Shown here: positions 53,939 through 62,282 of the stretch, piece by piece
How the letters are laid out: every line of letters starts with the position of its first letter
How positions within the stretch are numbered: the stretch's first letter is position 1
DNA from: Sporosarcina ureilytica
GTDB taxonomy: Bacteria; Bacillota; Bacilli; Bacillales_A; Planococcaceae
Assembly: GCF_001753205.1 (NCBI RefSeq)
Contig: NZ_CP017560.1
Coordinates: 496,001 to 560,000 of the forward strand
Direction of reading: 5' to 3'
DNA length: 64,000 nt
Notes under the pieces: model-generated
What the model saw: the letters and a program-made list of their open reading frames with translations, nothing else
What the model was told of the DNA's origin: nothing
Databases searched by the model: none
Translations under genes and position numbers: made by a program

Positions 53939-54281
53939 ATTTGTCGGTGCATTCTTAATTTTAATAGGAAGTATTATGAGTGTTATCAGCGCATTTGGGT
54001 TAATACGGTTGCCGGATGTGTATACAAGGTCACACGCAGCGACGAAAAGTTCGACGCTCGCCGTCCTATTAACATTATTGGGTGCATTCGTGTATTTTTG
54101 GACGACCGCGCATTTTATTAGTGTTCGGTTATTGTTGGGAATCGTGTTCGTGTTTCTAACAGCTCCGGTTGCGGGGCATTTATTGGTCCGGTCTGCTTAT
54201 CGTTCGAAAGTGAAGTTGGCGGACATTTCGGGGACAGATGATTTACGTGAAGTGTTGCGTAAGGAAGAGAAAGAACAGTAA
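53916..54281 (+). CDS. mrpG: Na+/H+ antiporter subunit MrpG
   Basis: A 121-residue subunit with three helices and a charged tail; FGLIRLPDVYTRSHAATKSST is the MrpG signature. TTG 53916 is six bases after GAGGGGGG and is preferred to TTG 53910, which abuts the site. It is the last mrp gene; all seven subunits (A-G) are therefore present in the standard order. A long terminator follows. Confidence 0.93.
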   Translation: MNVNAIGEFVGAFLILIGSIMSVISAFGLIRLPDVYTRSHAATKSSTLAVLLTLLGAFVYFWTTAHFISVRLLLGIVFVFLTAPVAGHLLVRSAYRSKVKLADISGTDDLREVLRKEEKEQ

Positions 54282-54286
54282 TTAAG

Positions 54287-54338
54287 AAAGCAGTTCAGTT
54301 TTGAAGGGGATGTCCCGTCAAGATTGGACTGCTTTTTT
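54287..54338 (+). terminator. Terminator of the mrp operon
   Basis: AAAGCAGTTCAGTTTTGA pairs imperfectly with TCAAGATTGGACTGCTTT, enclosing GGGGATGTCCC, followed by TTTT. Confidence 0.85.
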
Positions 54339-54402
54339 ACTTTACAAAATGAGCTCTTCGTGGAATAAAGTCTGGTGATTTTATGATAAGGGGGCTTCGC
54401 TT

Positions 54403-55074
54403 TTATTTATTCCGAACGGTCAATAAATATTTACTATTTACAACTAACAATACAGCCGCCATGAAAATAATAGAAAATACTTGTGAATTGCCTCCACTAA
54501 TGGAGTAGATGGTAGCTAGTATAATCGCAATTATTAAAGAGAAGTTTAATAAGCCCTGTGATTTGTATAATCCATCTAGGATAACATGTTTTTCGCCATC
54601 GTCTGCTATATCAAGAACAGATTTTGCGTAATTAGGATTAGTAAGACTAGGGATATCACGCTCTGGATAGACCTTTTGTGTTAAGGGCGTCATATAATAC
54701 ATTAAGAAACTAGTAATGATAAGTAAAATGAGTGAAGCAATGCTGATGACGTAATTTTGGGTTGTAATGACGCTTAAACTGAGTGCAAGGATGGAAAGAA
54801 TAAAACTGGAATTCGTATATAAAGAGTAATCCGTGAACATCTTATATTTTTTATCCCCTGCTTCATCTTCAGCATCCCCGCTAAAGTTTTGCATGCTTAA
54901 TGACTTGATTCCCCGTAATTTTAAAATGCTCAATGCTATTAGGAAGACAGAGATTACAAGTAAACCGATTACGGTAATATCGCCAGCAAAATTAATCCCA
55001 GAAAAGCCCATCAAAGTATAGGCAATCAAAAAACCGGCACATCCCCCAATTAATAGTTGTAATATAATTTTCAT
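54403..55074 (-). CDS. DUF3169 membrane protein
   Basis: A 223-residue integral membrane protein with about six helices in three pairs (residues 1-52, 88-140, 172-217). The loop near residues 60-85 is acidic. It resembles DUF3169 proteins, which are typically encoded with a small HTH regulator; function unknown. Its ATG directly follows the stop of the HTH gene, so they are one transcription and translation unit. Confidence 0.75.
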   Translation of the reverse strand: MKIILQLLIGGCAGFLIAYTLMGFSGINFAGDITVIGLLVISVFLIALSILKLRGIKSLSMQNFSGDAEDEAGDKKYKMFTDYSLYTNSSFILSILALSLSVITTQNYVISIASLILLIITSFLMYYMTPLTQKVYPERDIPSLTNPNYAKSVLDIADDGEKHVILDGLYKSQGLLNFSLIIAIILATIYSISGGNSQVFSIIFMAAVLLVVNSKYLLTVRNK

Positions 55075-55278
55075 TTAGAACTCCTCCTCCTCAAAGTGAA
55101 ATATCTCTTCTACAGGTTCATTAAAAATACGTGCAATCCGAACGGCAATTAACAGCGATGGCATATACTCTTCTCGCTCGATTAAACTGATCGTTTGCCT
55201 GGATACTTTAGCGAGTTTTGCAAGTTGGGTTTGGTTATAGCCGTCACGTGCTCGTAGTTCTTTTAAACGACTTTTCAA
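55075..55278 (-). CDS. Small XRE/Cro-type HTH regulator
   Basis: A 67-residue single-domain DNA-binding protein. The helix-turn-helix is YNQTQLAKLAKVSRQTISLIE (residues 14-34); the tail is acidic (EEEEF). It resembles Bacillus YozG-type regulators. The start is TTG 55278, about six bases after AAGGTGA. Co-encoded with the DUF3169 protein; such pairs may form a signalling unit, in which the membrane protein controls the regulator, but this is not established. Confidence 0.87.
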   Translation of the reverse strand: MKSRLKELRARDGYNQTQLAKLAKVSRQTISLIEREEYMPSLLIAVRIARIFNEPVEEIFHFEEEEF

Positions 55279-55479
55279 ATGCTATCACCTTCAGTTCTAT
55301 TAAGTTTGATATTGTTAGTGTATATGATGATGTTCATTTTGACAAGTATTGTTGTCAATTATAAAAAGATACTTGTCAAAGGGGGTTGGGGGAGGAGTGG
55401 TTGCTAGATGTATAGTAGAATAATCGTTTCGCATACGTATTATAAAATAAATCTTTTAATTCGAAGTGGGGTTGAACAG

Positions 55480-57843
55480 ATGGGGAGATGGGTTAAAGGG
55501 CTATTATGGGGAATCGGAATTGCGGTTGTGCTTACAGCGAGTTTATTTCTTTTATTAAACTTTTATATTGCCAAATCTAAACCTGTCATTGAAGGGGAAG
55601 TGCATGTATCTGTTTTAGATGAAGATGTAATTGTTACGCGGGATGAACATGGCGTGCCACATATTACGGCGGCATCAGATGCGGATCTTTATCGTGCGCA
55701 AGGGTATGTGCAGGCGCAAGATCGACTGTTTCAAATGGATATGGCGCGGCGACAAGCGAGTGGTAGTTTGGCGGAAGTTGTGGGAGAAGCGGCAGTTGAT
55801 ACGGATAAACATTTCCGAACGTTTAGTTTACGTGTGGCAGCGGAAGATTCTTACGATGGTTATAGTGATGAAGCAAAAGAGGTACTTCATTTATTTGCAG
55901 AAGGTGTCAATGCTTTTATAGAGGAAGCGAAGGAGGCGAGAAAACTTCCGTATGAGTTCGCAGTGTTGGGCTACACGCCAGAACCTTGGACAGCTGTTGA
56001 TTCGTTAACGATTGGAAAATATATGGCATATGATTTAGGTGGGAATTGGGATACATTGGCCGTGCGTCATTGGGCGCTAAATCATTTAGAACTGGAAAAG
56101 GCGAAGGAGTTATTTATCACATACCCTGAAAATGCGTCTTCAATTATTGCGGCGAATAGGGAATCACCGGTGGAAGTCGCGGGGCAATTTAATCCGGAGC
56201 TCGTTGCGCATGAGTTTAATGGGAGTAATAATTGGGTGTTGTCTGGTGAAAAGACGGAGAGTGGCTTTCCTTTATTGGCAGATGACCCTCATTTAGGACT
56301 GAATACCCCTTCGATTTGGTATCAAATGCATTTACAATCGCCGGAACAAAATGTGAGTGGTGTGATTTTTGCGGGTGTGCCTGGAATTATATTGGGGCAT
56401 AACGAAGACATTGCTTGGGGCGTGACGAATGTAGGGCCCGATGTACAAGATTTGTATATTGAAAAACCAAATCCAGATGACCCGACACTGTTTTTATATG
56501 ATGGCAAATGGGAACAAGCCGAAGTAAGAGATGAAACGATATCCGTGAAAGACGCGGATGATGTACCGTTTGATGTAATGGTTACAAGACACGGACCGAT
56601 TATTTCAGATATTCTTTACAAAAAAGAAAAGCCAACTGCATTATTTTCGATGCATTGGACGGCGCTAGAACCGACGAAAGAGCTGGAAGCGATCCTCCGG
56701 ATGAACAAGTCCACCGATTGGGAAAGTTTTGAGGAGGCACTGGAAGATTTTCATGCGCCTGCACAAAACTTTGTATTTGCAGCAAAAGATGGCACGATTG
56801 CCTATAAAGCGAATGGGCGGATTCCGATTCGAAAAAAAGGGAATGGGGAATTGCCGGTTCCCGGTGATTCATCCGAATATGGCTGGGAAGGATATATTCC
56901 TTATGATGAATTGCCGCGCGTTGTAAATCCAGAAGAGGGGTTTATTGCGACAGCAAATAATGAGGTGATTGGGGATGAATATCCGTACCATATTACAGAG
57001 TTTTGGGCGCAGCCTTATCGTTATGAAAGAATCGCGGAAGTGTTAAATGAAGGCGATAACTTTACAGCGGAAGATATGATGGCATTGCAAATGGATCAAA
57101 AAAATCTATATGCACGTGAGTTTTTAGGTGACATGCTTCGTTCGGTTATTGCTATAGATACTGATGAGAAGTATAAAGAAATTGTGAACGTATTAGAGGA
57201 GTGGGACCAGTTTGATGATGTCGATAGCGCAGCGCCGTTAATTTTCCATAAATGGATTAAGCAATTGCCTGTGACGATGTTCAAAGATGAAATGCCAAAA
57301 GATGTGTACAACATGTTGCCGGGGAAGGGGCAAATTACCGACCAACTAATGCGTGATGGGTATGCGGGGAAGCCGGGGCAGTGGGTGACTGCATATGGCG
57401 GCATTGATCATTGGGTATTCAACACCTTTAAAAAGTCGATTGCTGAAACAACGCAAGCTTTTGGAAGTGATGTAGAGAATTGGCGTTGGGGAGATTATCA
57501 CCAAGTGACATTTCCGCATGCCCTATCTAGTGCATCTCCTCTGTTTGAATCCTTTTTAAATCCGAAGAAACAAGAGGTTGGCGGGTCGAATATTACTGTG
57601 CAAGCGGCAGCGTTTAAAGCAGATGGCACGGTTCATCACGGAGCACCGTGGCGCTTCGTTGCGGATTTGTCAGATTTGTCTGCAGCCTATCATATCGTTG
57701 GACCAGGCCAAAGTGGGCATATAAAGTCAAAATGGTTTCATAGCCAAGTGGATGATTGGGTAAATGGTAATTTTCACGAAACGGTGTTGGTTGGTGAAGT
57801 AGAAAATGGGGTTGTGTTGAAATTAATTGCAACCGAAAAATAA
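55480..57843 (+). CDS. Penicillin acylase family amidase
   Basis: A 787-residue Ntn-hydrolase precursor. One N-terminal membrane segment (residues 9-30) anchors or exports it. The RDEHGVPHI and AQDRLFQMD motifs of the alpha part come first; the autocatalytic Ser249 in GSNNWVLSG then begins the beta chain, and DPHLGLNTPSIWYQ follows. Substrates of this family include penicillins, acyl-homoserine lactones and other amides. ATG 55480 follows GGGG by eight bases; the upstream frame to 55408 is less likely. No beta-lactam gene is adjacent. Confidence 0.9.
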   Translation: MGRWVKGLLWGIGIAVVLTASLFLLLNFYIAKSKPVIEGEVHVSVLDEDVIVTRDEHGVPHITAASDADLYRAQGYVQAQDRLFQMDMARRQASGSLAEVVGEAAVDTDKHFRTFSLRVAAEDSYDGYSDEAKEVLHLFAEGVNAFIEEAKEARKLPYEFAVLGYTPEPWTAVDSLTIGKYMAYDLGGNWDTLAVRHWALNHLELEKAKELFITYPENASSIIAANRESPVEVAGQFNPELVAHEFNGSNNWVLSGEKTESGFPLLADDPHLGLNTPSIWYQMHLQSPEQNVSGVIFAGVPGIILGHNEDIAWGVTNVGPDVQDLYIEKPNPDDPTLFLYDGKWEQAEVRDETISVKDADDVPFDVMVTRHGPIISDILYKKEKPTALFSMHWTALEPTKELEAILRMNKSTDWESFEEALEDFHAPAQNFVFAAKDGTIAYKANGRIPIRKKGNGELPVPGDSSEYGWEGYIPYDELPRVVNPEEGFIATANNEVIGDEYPYHITEFWAQPYRYERIAEVLNEGDNFTAEDMMALQMDQKNLYAREFLGDMLRSVIAIDTDEKYKEIVNVLEEWDQFDDVDSAAPLIFHKWIKQLPVTMFKDEMPKDVYNMLPGKGQITDQLMRDGYAGKPGQWVTAYGGIDHWVFNTFKKSIAETTQAFGSDVENWRWGDYHQVTFPHALSSASPLFESFLNPKKQEVGGSNITVQAAAFKADGTVHHGAPWRFVADLSDLSAAYHIVGPGQSGHIKSKWFHSQVDDWVNGNFHETVLVGEVENGVVLKLIATEK

Positions 57844-57886
57844 TCGTAGTGGGGATATCAATGTCCCCACTACGATTATTTTTTCT
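57842..57886. terminator. Bidirectional terminator overlapping the P1 peptidase stop
   Basis: AATCGTAGTGGGGA pairs with TCCCCACTACGATT, with T-runs on both strands. The stop codon of the converging peptidase gene (57876-57878) lies in the stem. Confidence 0.92.
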
Positions 57887-58907
57887 CGAGGATACATTTT
57901 TCAATGACTCTTCCCTGTCGTCCAGTGGTTGTTTCTGCATGAAGCAACGATTGGTAAACAGCTTCTTCAGTCGCTTCCACGATTGCTAGGAATAAATCAT
58001 TCATGATTGGGTGGTCATCGCGTAATAGAGCAGGAGAAATTGTCGTGTCATCTGCAGAGTGAGGAATCGTATAGCCATTCGAAAACGCGATTATTATATC
58101 ACCGCTTCCATTATGTACGGAAGTGCCTGTGCGTCCGAGGCCAATTGCTGCTCGTTTTGCAAAACGTTTTAGTTGACGTTCATTGACTGGGGCGTCAGTT
58201 GCGACGATGATCATAACCGAGCCATCAGGTTTTTCGACTTCTTCTCTCGTTGGGAAAATCGCTTCGTACTGGTTGTATCCATTTTTTTGTAACCAGTCGT
58301 TAATTTTACATTCGGCGGCTTTTCCGAAGTTCGTTAGCGTTAACACGCCTACTGTATAGGTTGTGGATTCATAAGAGACAATTCGCGAAGAAGAGCCGAT
58401 GCCGGCTTTCACCTCATAACAAATCATACCTTTTCCGGCGCCAACCGCACCTTGTTCGATAGGGCCTGTTGCAGCCTGTTGAATCGCTTCAATGGCATGG
58501 TGCGCTTGGACTTTCATTTCCCTCATTGAGTTTAAATAACTATCATTGCATTCGCCAACGACGATATTTAAGGAGCTGGTCGTATCGGCAATCGTTTTAT
58601 TTTGCGCCAGCATATAGTCTAACGTTCCTTGTAACACTTGGGCGACGCTAAACGTATTTGTCAGCATAATGGGGGATTCCAGGACCCCGAGCTCGTCCAC
58701 TTGAATGAGTCCAACCGTTTTGCCAAAACCATTTAATATAAAGCTTGCAGCTGGCACTTTCTGTTCGAATAAATTCCCCGCGTGCGGCAAAATCGCCGTG
58801 ACGCCTGTGCGAATCGCTCCCTCATTTGGAAGTTCCTCGTCCAGCGTTACATGTCCGACTTTTACATTCGGTACATCCGTGATTGCATTCCATTTTCCTT
58901 TTTTCAT
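57876..58907 (-). CDS. P1/S58 family aminopeptidase (DmpA-like)
   Basis: A 343-residue autoprocessing aminopeptidase. The expected cleavage and nucleophile are Gly229-Ser230 in DGSVMIIVATDAP; TDVPNVKVGHVT at the N-terminus, GVGAGKG-like GAVGAGKGM and NGSGDIIIAF are further family motifs. Relatives release N-terminal D- or beta-amino acids. It has no signal peptide. It converges with the acylase gene, and its upstream region is repeat array 3. The start follows GGATG-type AAAGGATG. Confidence 0.9.
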   Translation of the reverse strand: MKKGKWNAITDVPNVKVGHVTLDEELPNEGAIRTGVTAILPHAGNLFEQKVPAASFILNGFGKTVGLIQVDELGVLESPIMLTNTFSVAQVLQGTLDYMLAQNKTIADTTSSLNIVVGECNDSYLNSMREMKVQAHHAIEAIQQAATGPIEQGAVGAGKGMICYEVKAGIGSSSRIVSYESTTYTVGVLTLTNFGKAAECKINDWLQKNGYNQYEAIFPTREEVEKPDGSVMIIVATDAPVNERQLKRFAKRAAIGLGRTGTSVHNGSGDIIIAFSNGYTIPHSADDTTISPALLRDDHPIMNDLFLAIVEATEEAVYQSLLHAETTTGRQGRVIEKCILEKK

Positions 58908-59003
58908 CCGAAAATCATCCTTTCTTTGGATGAGAGGTATTTACTTGTTAGTATACATCATTTTAATTGTTGATTACTTTGATATTGGGGGGAGTGCCGG
59001 CAA

Positions 59004-59660
59004 AAGTATGCAACGTTACTTCGGAAGTAATCAACGCTGATTGAAAAGTAATCAACGTTTCTGAGAAAGTACGCAACGCCGGCAAAAGTATGCAACGTTA
59101 CTTCGGAAGTAATCAACGCCGATTGAAAAGTAATCAACGTTTTTAAGAAAGTACGCAACACCGGTAAAAGTATGCAACGTTACTTCGGAAGTAATCAACG
59201 CCGATTGAAAAGTAATCAACGTTTTTAAGAAAGTACGCAACGCCGGCAAAAGTAAGCAACGTTACTTCGGAAGTAGTCAACGCTGATTGAAAAGTAATCA
59301 ACGTTTTTAAGAAAGTACGCAACGCCGGCAAAAGTAAGCAACGTTACTTCGGAAGTAATCAACGCTGATTGAAAAGTAATCAACGTTTTTAAGAAAGTAC
59401 GCAACGCCGGCAAAAGTAAGCAACGTTACTTCGGAAGTAATCAACGCCGATTGAAAAGTAATCAACGTTTTTAAGAAAGTACGCAACACCGGTAAAAGTA
59501 AGCAACGTTACTTCGGAAGTAATCAACGCCGATTGAAAAGTAATCAACGTTTTTAAGAAAGTACGCAACGCCGGCAAAAGTATGCAACGTTACTCCGGAA
59601 GTAATCAACGCTGATTGAACAGTAATCAACGTTTCTGAGAAAGTACGCAACGCACGCGCA
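59004..59660 (+). repeat. Repeat array 3: eight exact 82-bp periods
   Basis: Thirty-two units; periods begin at 59004, 59086, 59168, 59250, 59332, 59414, 59496 and 59578. Each period has four units at steps 21, 21, 21, 19, with cores AAGTAWGCAACG, AAGTAATCAACG, AAGTAATCAACG and AAGTACGCAACG. Copies differ at a few bases only (for example CGCCGG against CACCGG, TTTCTGA against TTTTTAA). TTACTTC-G-GAAGTAA is a perfect 7-1-7 dyad at one junction of most periods. It fills the divergent gap between the P1 peptidase and the CadC gene. Confidence 0.97.
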
Positions 59661-59716
59661 AAGAACCTGATGCTAAGCAGCTGGATTTACTCCAAAATCG
59701 ATACACCAATTTACAT

Positions 59717-59793
59717 TCAAATGACGGTTTGATAATCCTTGTATTCGCAATTTAATTAACATATACTAAATTTATAATCAAACAATCATTTGA
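59717..59793 (+). promoter_or_regulatory. cad promoter with two CadC-type operators
   Basis: The promoter is TTGTAT (59739-59744), 17 bases, TATACT (59762-59767). TCAAA-N6-TTFGA-type dyads with identical spacing (TCAAA, six bases, TTTGA) lie at 59717-59732, upstream of the -35, and at 59778-59793, downstream of the -10. The second, with TTTGAATGAGG, resembles the Staphylococcus aureus cadC operator. Confidence 0.75.
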
Positions 59794-59807
59794 ATGAGGT
59801 GAGCTAG

Positions 59808-60179
59808 ATGCAATCGAAAGAAGTATGTGAAGTAACGGTGGTTCATGAAGATGTTGTGCGGCGAGTTCGACATCAATTGCCAGAAGTCAGTCAAGCCGTT
59901 CAAATATTCAAAGCGCTTGCGGATGAAACGCGATTGAGAATTGCTTATGCACTAACATTAGAAGAGGAAATGTGTGTGTGTGACGTTGCAGCTGTGATTG
60001 ATTCTTCGGTAGCGACGGCTTCACACCATTTGAGATATTTACGCGACCATTCACTCGCTAAGTCTACACGCAAAGGTAGAATGGTTTATTACGCGCTTGC
60101 TGATGCGCATGTTCATCAACTGGTGACGATTGCACAGGCTCATGCGATAGAAGGTGAAAACGATGCCGACAACGAATAA
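59808..60179 (+). CDS. cadC: CadC-like ArsR-family metal sensor
   Basis: A 123-residue winged-helix repressor. The metal site of CadC is present: Cys7, Cys56 and Cys58 (in EMCVCDVA). The second, alpha-5 zinc site is suggested by DAHVHQL and AQAHAIE near the C-terminus. DNA recognition lies in SVATASHHLRYLRD. It should release DNA on binding Cd, Pb or Zn. The start follows GAGGTGAG, and the operator lies next to it. It overlaps the ATPase gene by 17 bases. Confidence 0.93.
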   Translation: MQSKEVCEVTVVHEDVVRRVRHQLPEVSQAVQIFKALADETRLRIAYALTLEEEMCVCDVAAVIDSSVATASHHLRYLRDHSLAKSTRKGRMVYYALADAHVHQLVTIAQAHAIEGENDADNE

Positions 60180-62271
60180 ATCGGAATATCGTTTAGAAAA
60201 TTTGACGTGTGCAAGTTGTGCGGCAAAGTTTGAAAAAAATATTAAAGAACTGCCGGCTGTTGAAGAGGCACAGGTTAACTTCGGTGCGTCGAAGCTAGCG
60301 GTCGTTGGGAATATTACTGTTGAAGAAATTGAAGCGGCCGGCGCTTTTGATGGAATCACAGTAGTGTCTGAAGATAAGCAAGAAAGATTAGAGCCGCCGA
60401 TCCCGTTTTATAAACGGAAAGAAAATATTGTCACTGTGTTGTCACTCCTATTTTTACTAATTGGCGCAACCCTATCCTTTATTCACGAAGAAATGTATCC
60501 GCCGGCCATTGTTTTCTTTGCGATTTCGATTGCGGTGGGCGGGGCTAGTATGTTTAAAACGGGGATTCAAAATTTACTCCGTTTAGATTTTGATATGAAG
60601 ACGTTAATGACGATTGCGATTATTGGCGCAGTCATTATCGGTGAGTGGCGTGAAGGTGCGGTCATTGTGTTTTTATTCGCCGTTAGTGAAGCACTTGAGG
60701 CTTATTCTATGAATAAAGCGAGACAGTCGATTCGATTACTGATGGACATTGCACCGTCTTCGGCCACGGTTAAGCGGAATGGGAAGTTTACGAAAATCCC
60801 GACGGAAGACATTGTTCGAGGAGATATCCTTATCGTAAAGCCTGGAGAAAAAATTGCGATGGACGGCGTTGTTTCGACCGGCTCATCGACAATAAATCAG
60901 GCTGCGATCACAGGGGAGTCTGTTCCTGTGTTTAAACAGCAAGGTGACGAAGTGTTTGCCGGTACGATTAACGAAGAAGGGGCACTTGAAGTAAAAGTGA
61001 CGAAACTCGTTGGGGATACAGCTTTGGCAAAAATTATTCACCTTGTTGAAGAGGCGCAAGCTGAAAAAGCGCCATCTCAAAAATTCGTCGATCGTTTTGC
61101 GAAATATTACACGCCGGCAATTATGGTCATTGCGTTGCTTATTGCGGTGGTCCCTCCATTACTGGGAGCCGACTGGCATACATGGGTGTATCAAGGATTG
61201 GCGGTGCTTGTCGTTGGATGTCCGTGTGCACTTGTTGTTTCTACGCCAGTTGCCATTGTCACGGCCATTGGAAATGCGGCAAGACATGGGGTGCTCATTA
61301 AAGGTGGCATTCATTTAGAAGAAACTGGGCATTTACACGCGATTGCTTTTGATAAAACCGGTACGCTAACAAAGGGGTATCCAGAAGTAAGTGATTTCGT
61401 CGTTACAGGAGTTGTTAAAGAAGACCTCCTTAGTGCAGTGGCGGCGGTAGAGTCATTGTCTCAACACCCATTGGCGAATGCGATTGTTCATTATGCGGAG
61501 AAAAATAACGTCGAAATGAAAGAGGTAACAAATTTTCAATCGGTTACCGGAAAAGGCGCTTATGGCACAGTTGCGAATCAAAAAATTAGGATTGGTAGTA
61601 TAAGTTGGATTGAAGAATTCACAACCATCCCAGAAGATGCTGTGGCCCTGGCATCATCGCTCCAACGCGAAGGGAAATCGGTTATGGCGATGATGAGTGA
61701 AAATGTCTACGCAGGTTTGGTGGCTGTTGCCGATCCAATCCGTGAAGAAAGTAAGGCGTTATTACAACGATTAAAAGAAATTGGCATTCGTCACACGGTC
61801 ATGTTAACAGGTGACCATGAGCAAACTGGGCAAGCAATCGGAAAAGCATTAAATATGAGTGATGTGCGTGCAGGACTTATGCCAGAAGATAAATTAAAAG
61901 TTGTGCAACAACTACAAGAGAAATATGGTCGGGTGGCAATGGTTGGGGACGGTATTAATGACGCACCTGCACTCGCAGAAGCAACTGTCGGGATTGCGAT
62001 GGGTGGTGCTGGAACCGATGCCGCACTAGAAACAGCCGATATCGCCTTAATGGCAGATGATCTTACTAAACTTCCTTATACAATTAAATTAAGTAGAAAA
62101 ACATTGCGTATAATTAAAGAAAACATTATGTTTGCATTAGGATTAAAAATCATTGCGCTTCTATTAATTATCCCGGGGTGGCTAACATTGTGGATTGCGA
62201 TTTTTGCAGATATGGGCGCAACAATACTTGTCGTACTGAATTCATTGCGGCTGATTCGCATTGAAAAATAG
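60163..62271 (+). CDS. cadA: Heavy-metal P1B ATPase CadA
   Basis: A 702-residue metal-exporting P-type ATPase. One N-terminal metal-binding domain has LTCASCAAKFE (near residue 14); the membrane motif CPC is in GCPCALVVSTP, the phosphorylation site in DKTGTLTKG, then HP in SQHPLANAI and GDGINDAPAL. CPC with one HMA domain behind a CadC-type sensor indicates Cd/Zn/Pb export. ATG 60163 follows AGAAGG by eight bases; GTG 60154 lacks space. Coupled to cadC by overlap. Confidence 0.95.
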   Translation: MPTTNKSEYRLENLTCASCAAKFEKNIKELPAVEEAQVNFGASKLAVVGNITVEEIEAAGAFDGITVVSEDKQERLEPPIPFYKRKENIVTVLSLLFLLIGATLSFIHEEMYPPAIVFFAISIAVGGASMFKTGIQNLLRLDFDMKTLMTIAIIGAVIIGEWREGAVIVFLFAVSEALEAYSMNKARQSIRLLMDIAPSSATVKRNGKFTKIPTEDIVRGDILIVKPGEKIAMDGVVSTGSSTINQAAITGESVPVFKQQGDEVFAGTINEEGALEVKVTKLVGDTALAKIIHLVEEAQAEKAPSQKFVDRFAKYYTPAIMVIALLIAVVPPLLGADWHTWVYQGLAVLVVGCPCALVVSTPVAIVTAIGNAARHGVLIKGGIHLEETGHLHAIAFDKTGTLTKGYPEVSDFVVTGVVKEDLLSAVAAVESLSQHPLANAIVHYAEKNNVEMKEVTNFQSVTGKGAYGTVANQKIRIGSISWIEEFTTIPEDAVALASSLQREGKSVMAMMSENVYAGLVAVADPIREESKALLQRLKEIGIRHTVMLTGDHEQTGQAIGKALNMSDVRAGLMPEDKLKVVQQLQEKYGRVAMVGDGINDAPALAEATVGIAMGGAGTDAALETADIALMADDLTKLPYTIKLSRKTLRIIKENIMFALGLKIIALLLIIPGWLTLWIAIFADMGATILVVLNSLRLIRIEK

Positions 62272-62282
62272 GGGGAATCTTC

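Noticed and set aside
55480-57843. Naming the protein a penicillin-resistance enzyme
   Set aside because: The family hydrolyses many amides; nothing in the context points to penicillin.
252-59660. CRISPR arrays at the three repeat regions
   Set aside because: There are no constant direct repeats separated by unique spacers; all segments recur between periods, and no cas gene is in the window.
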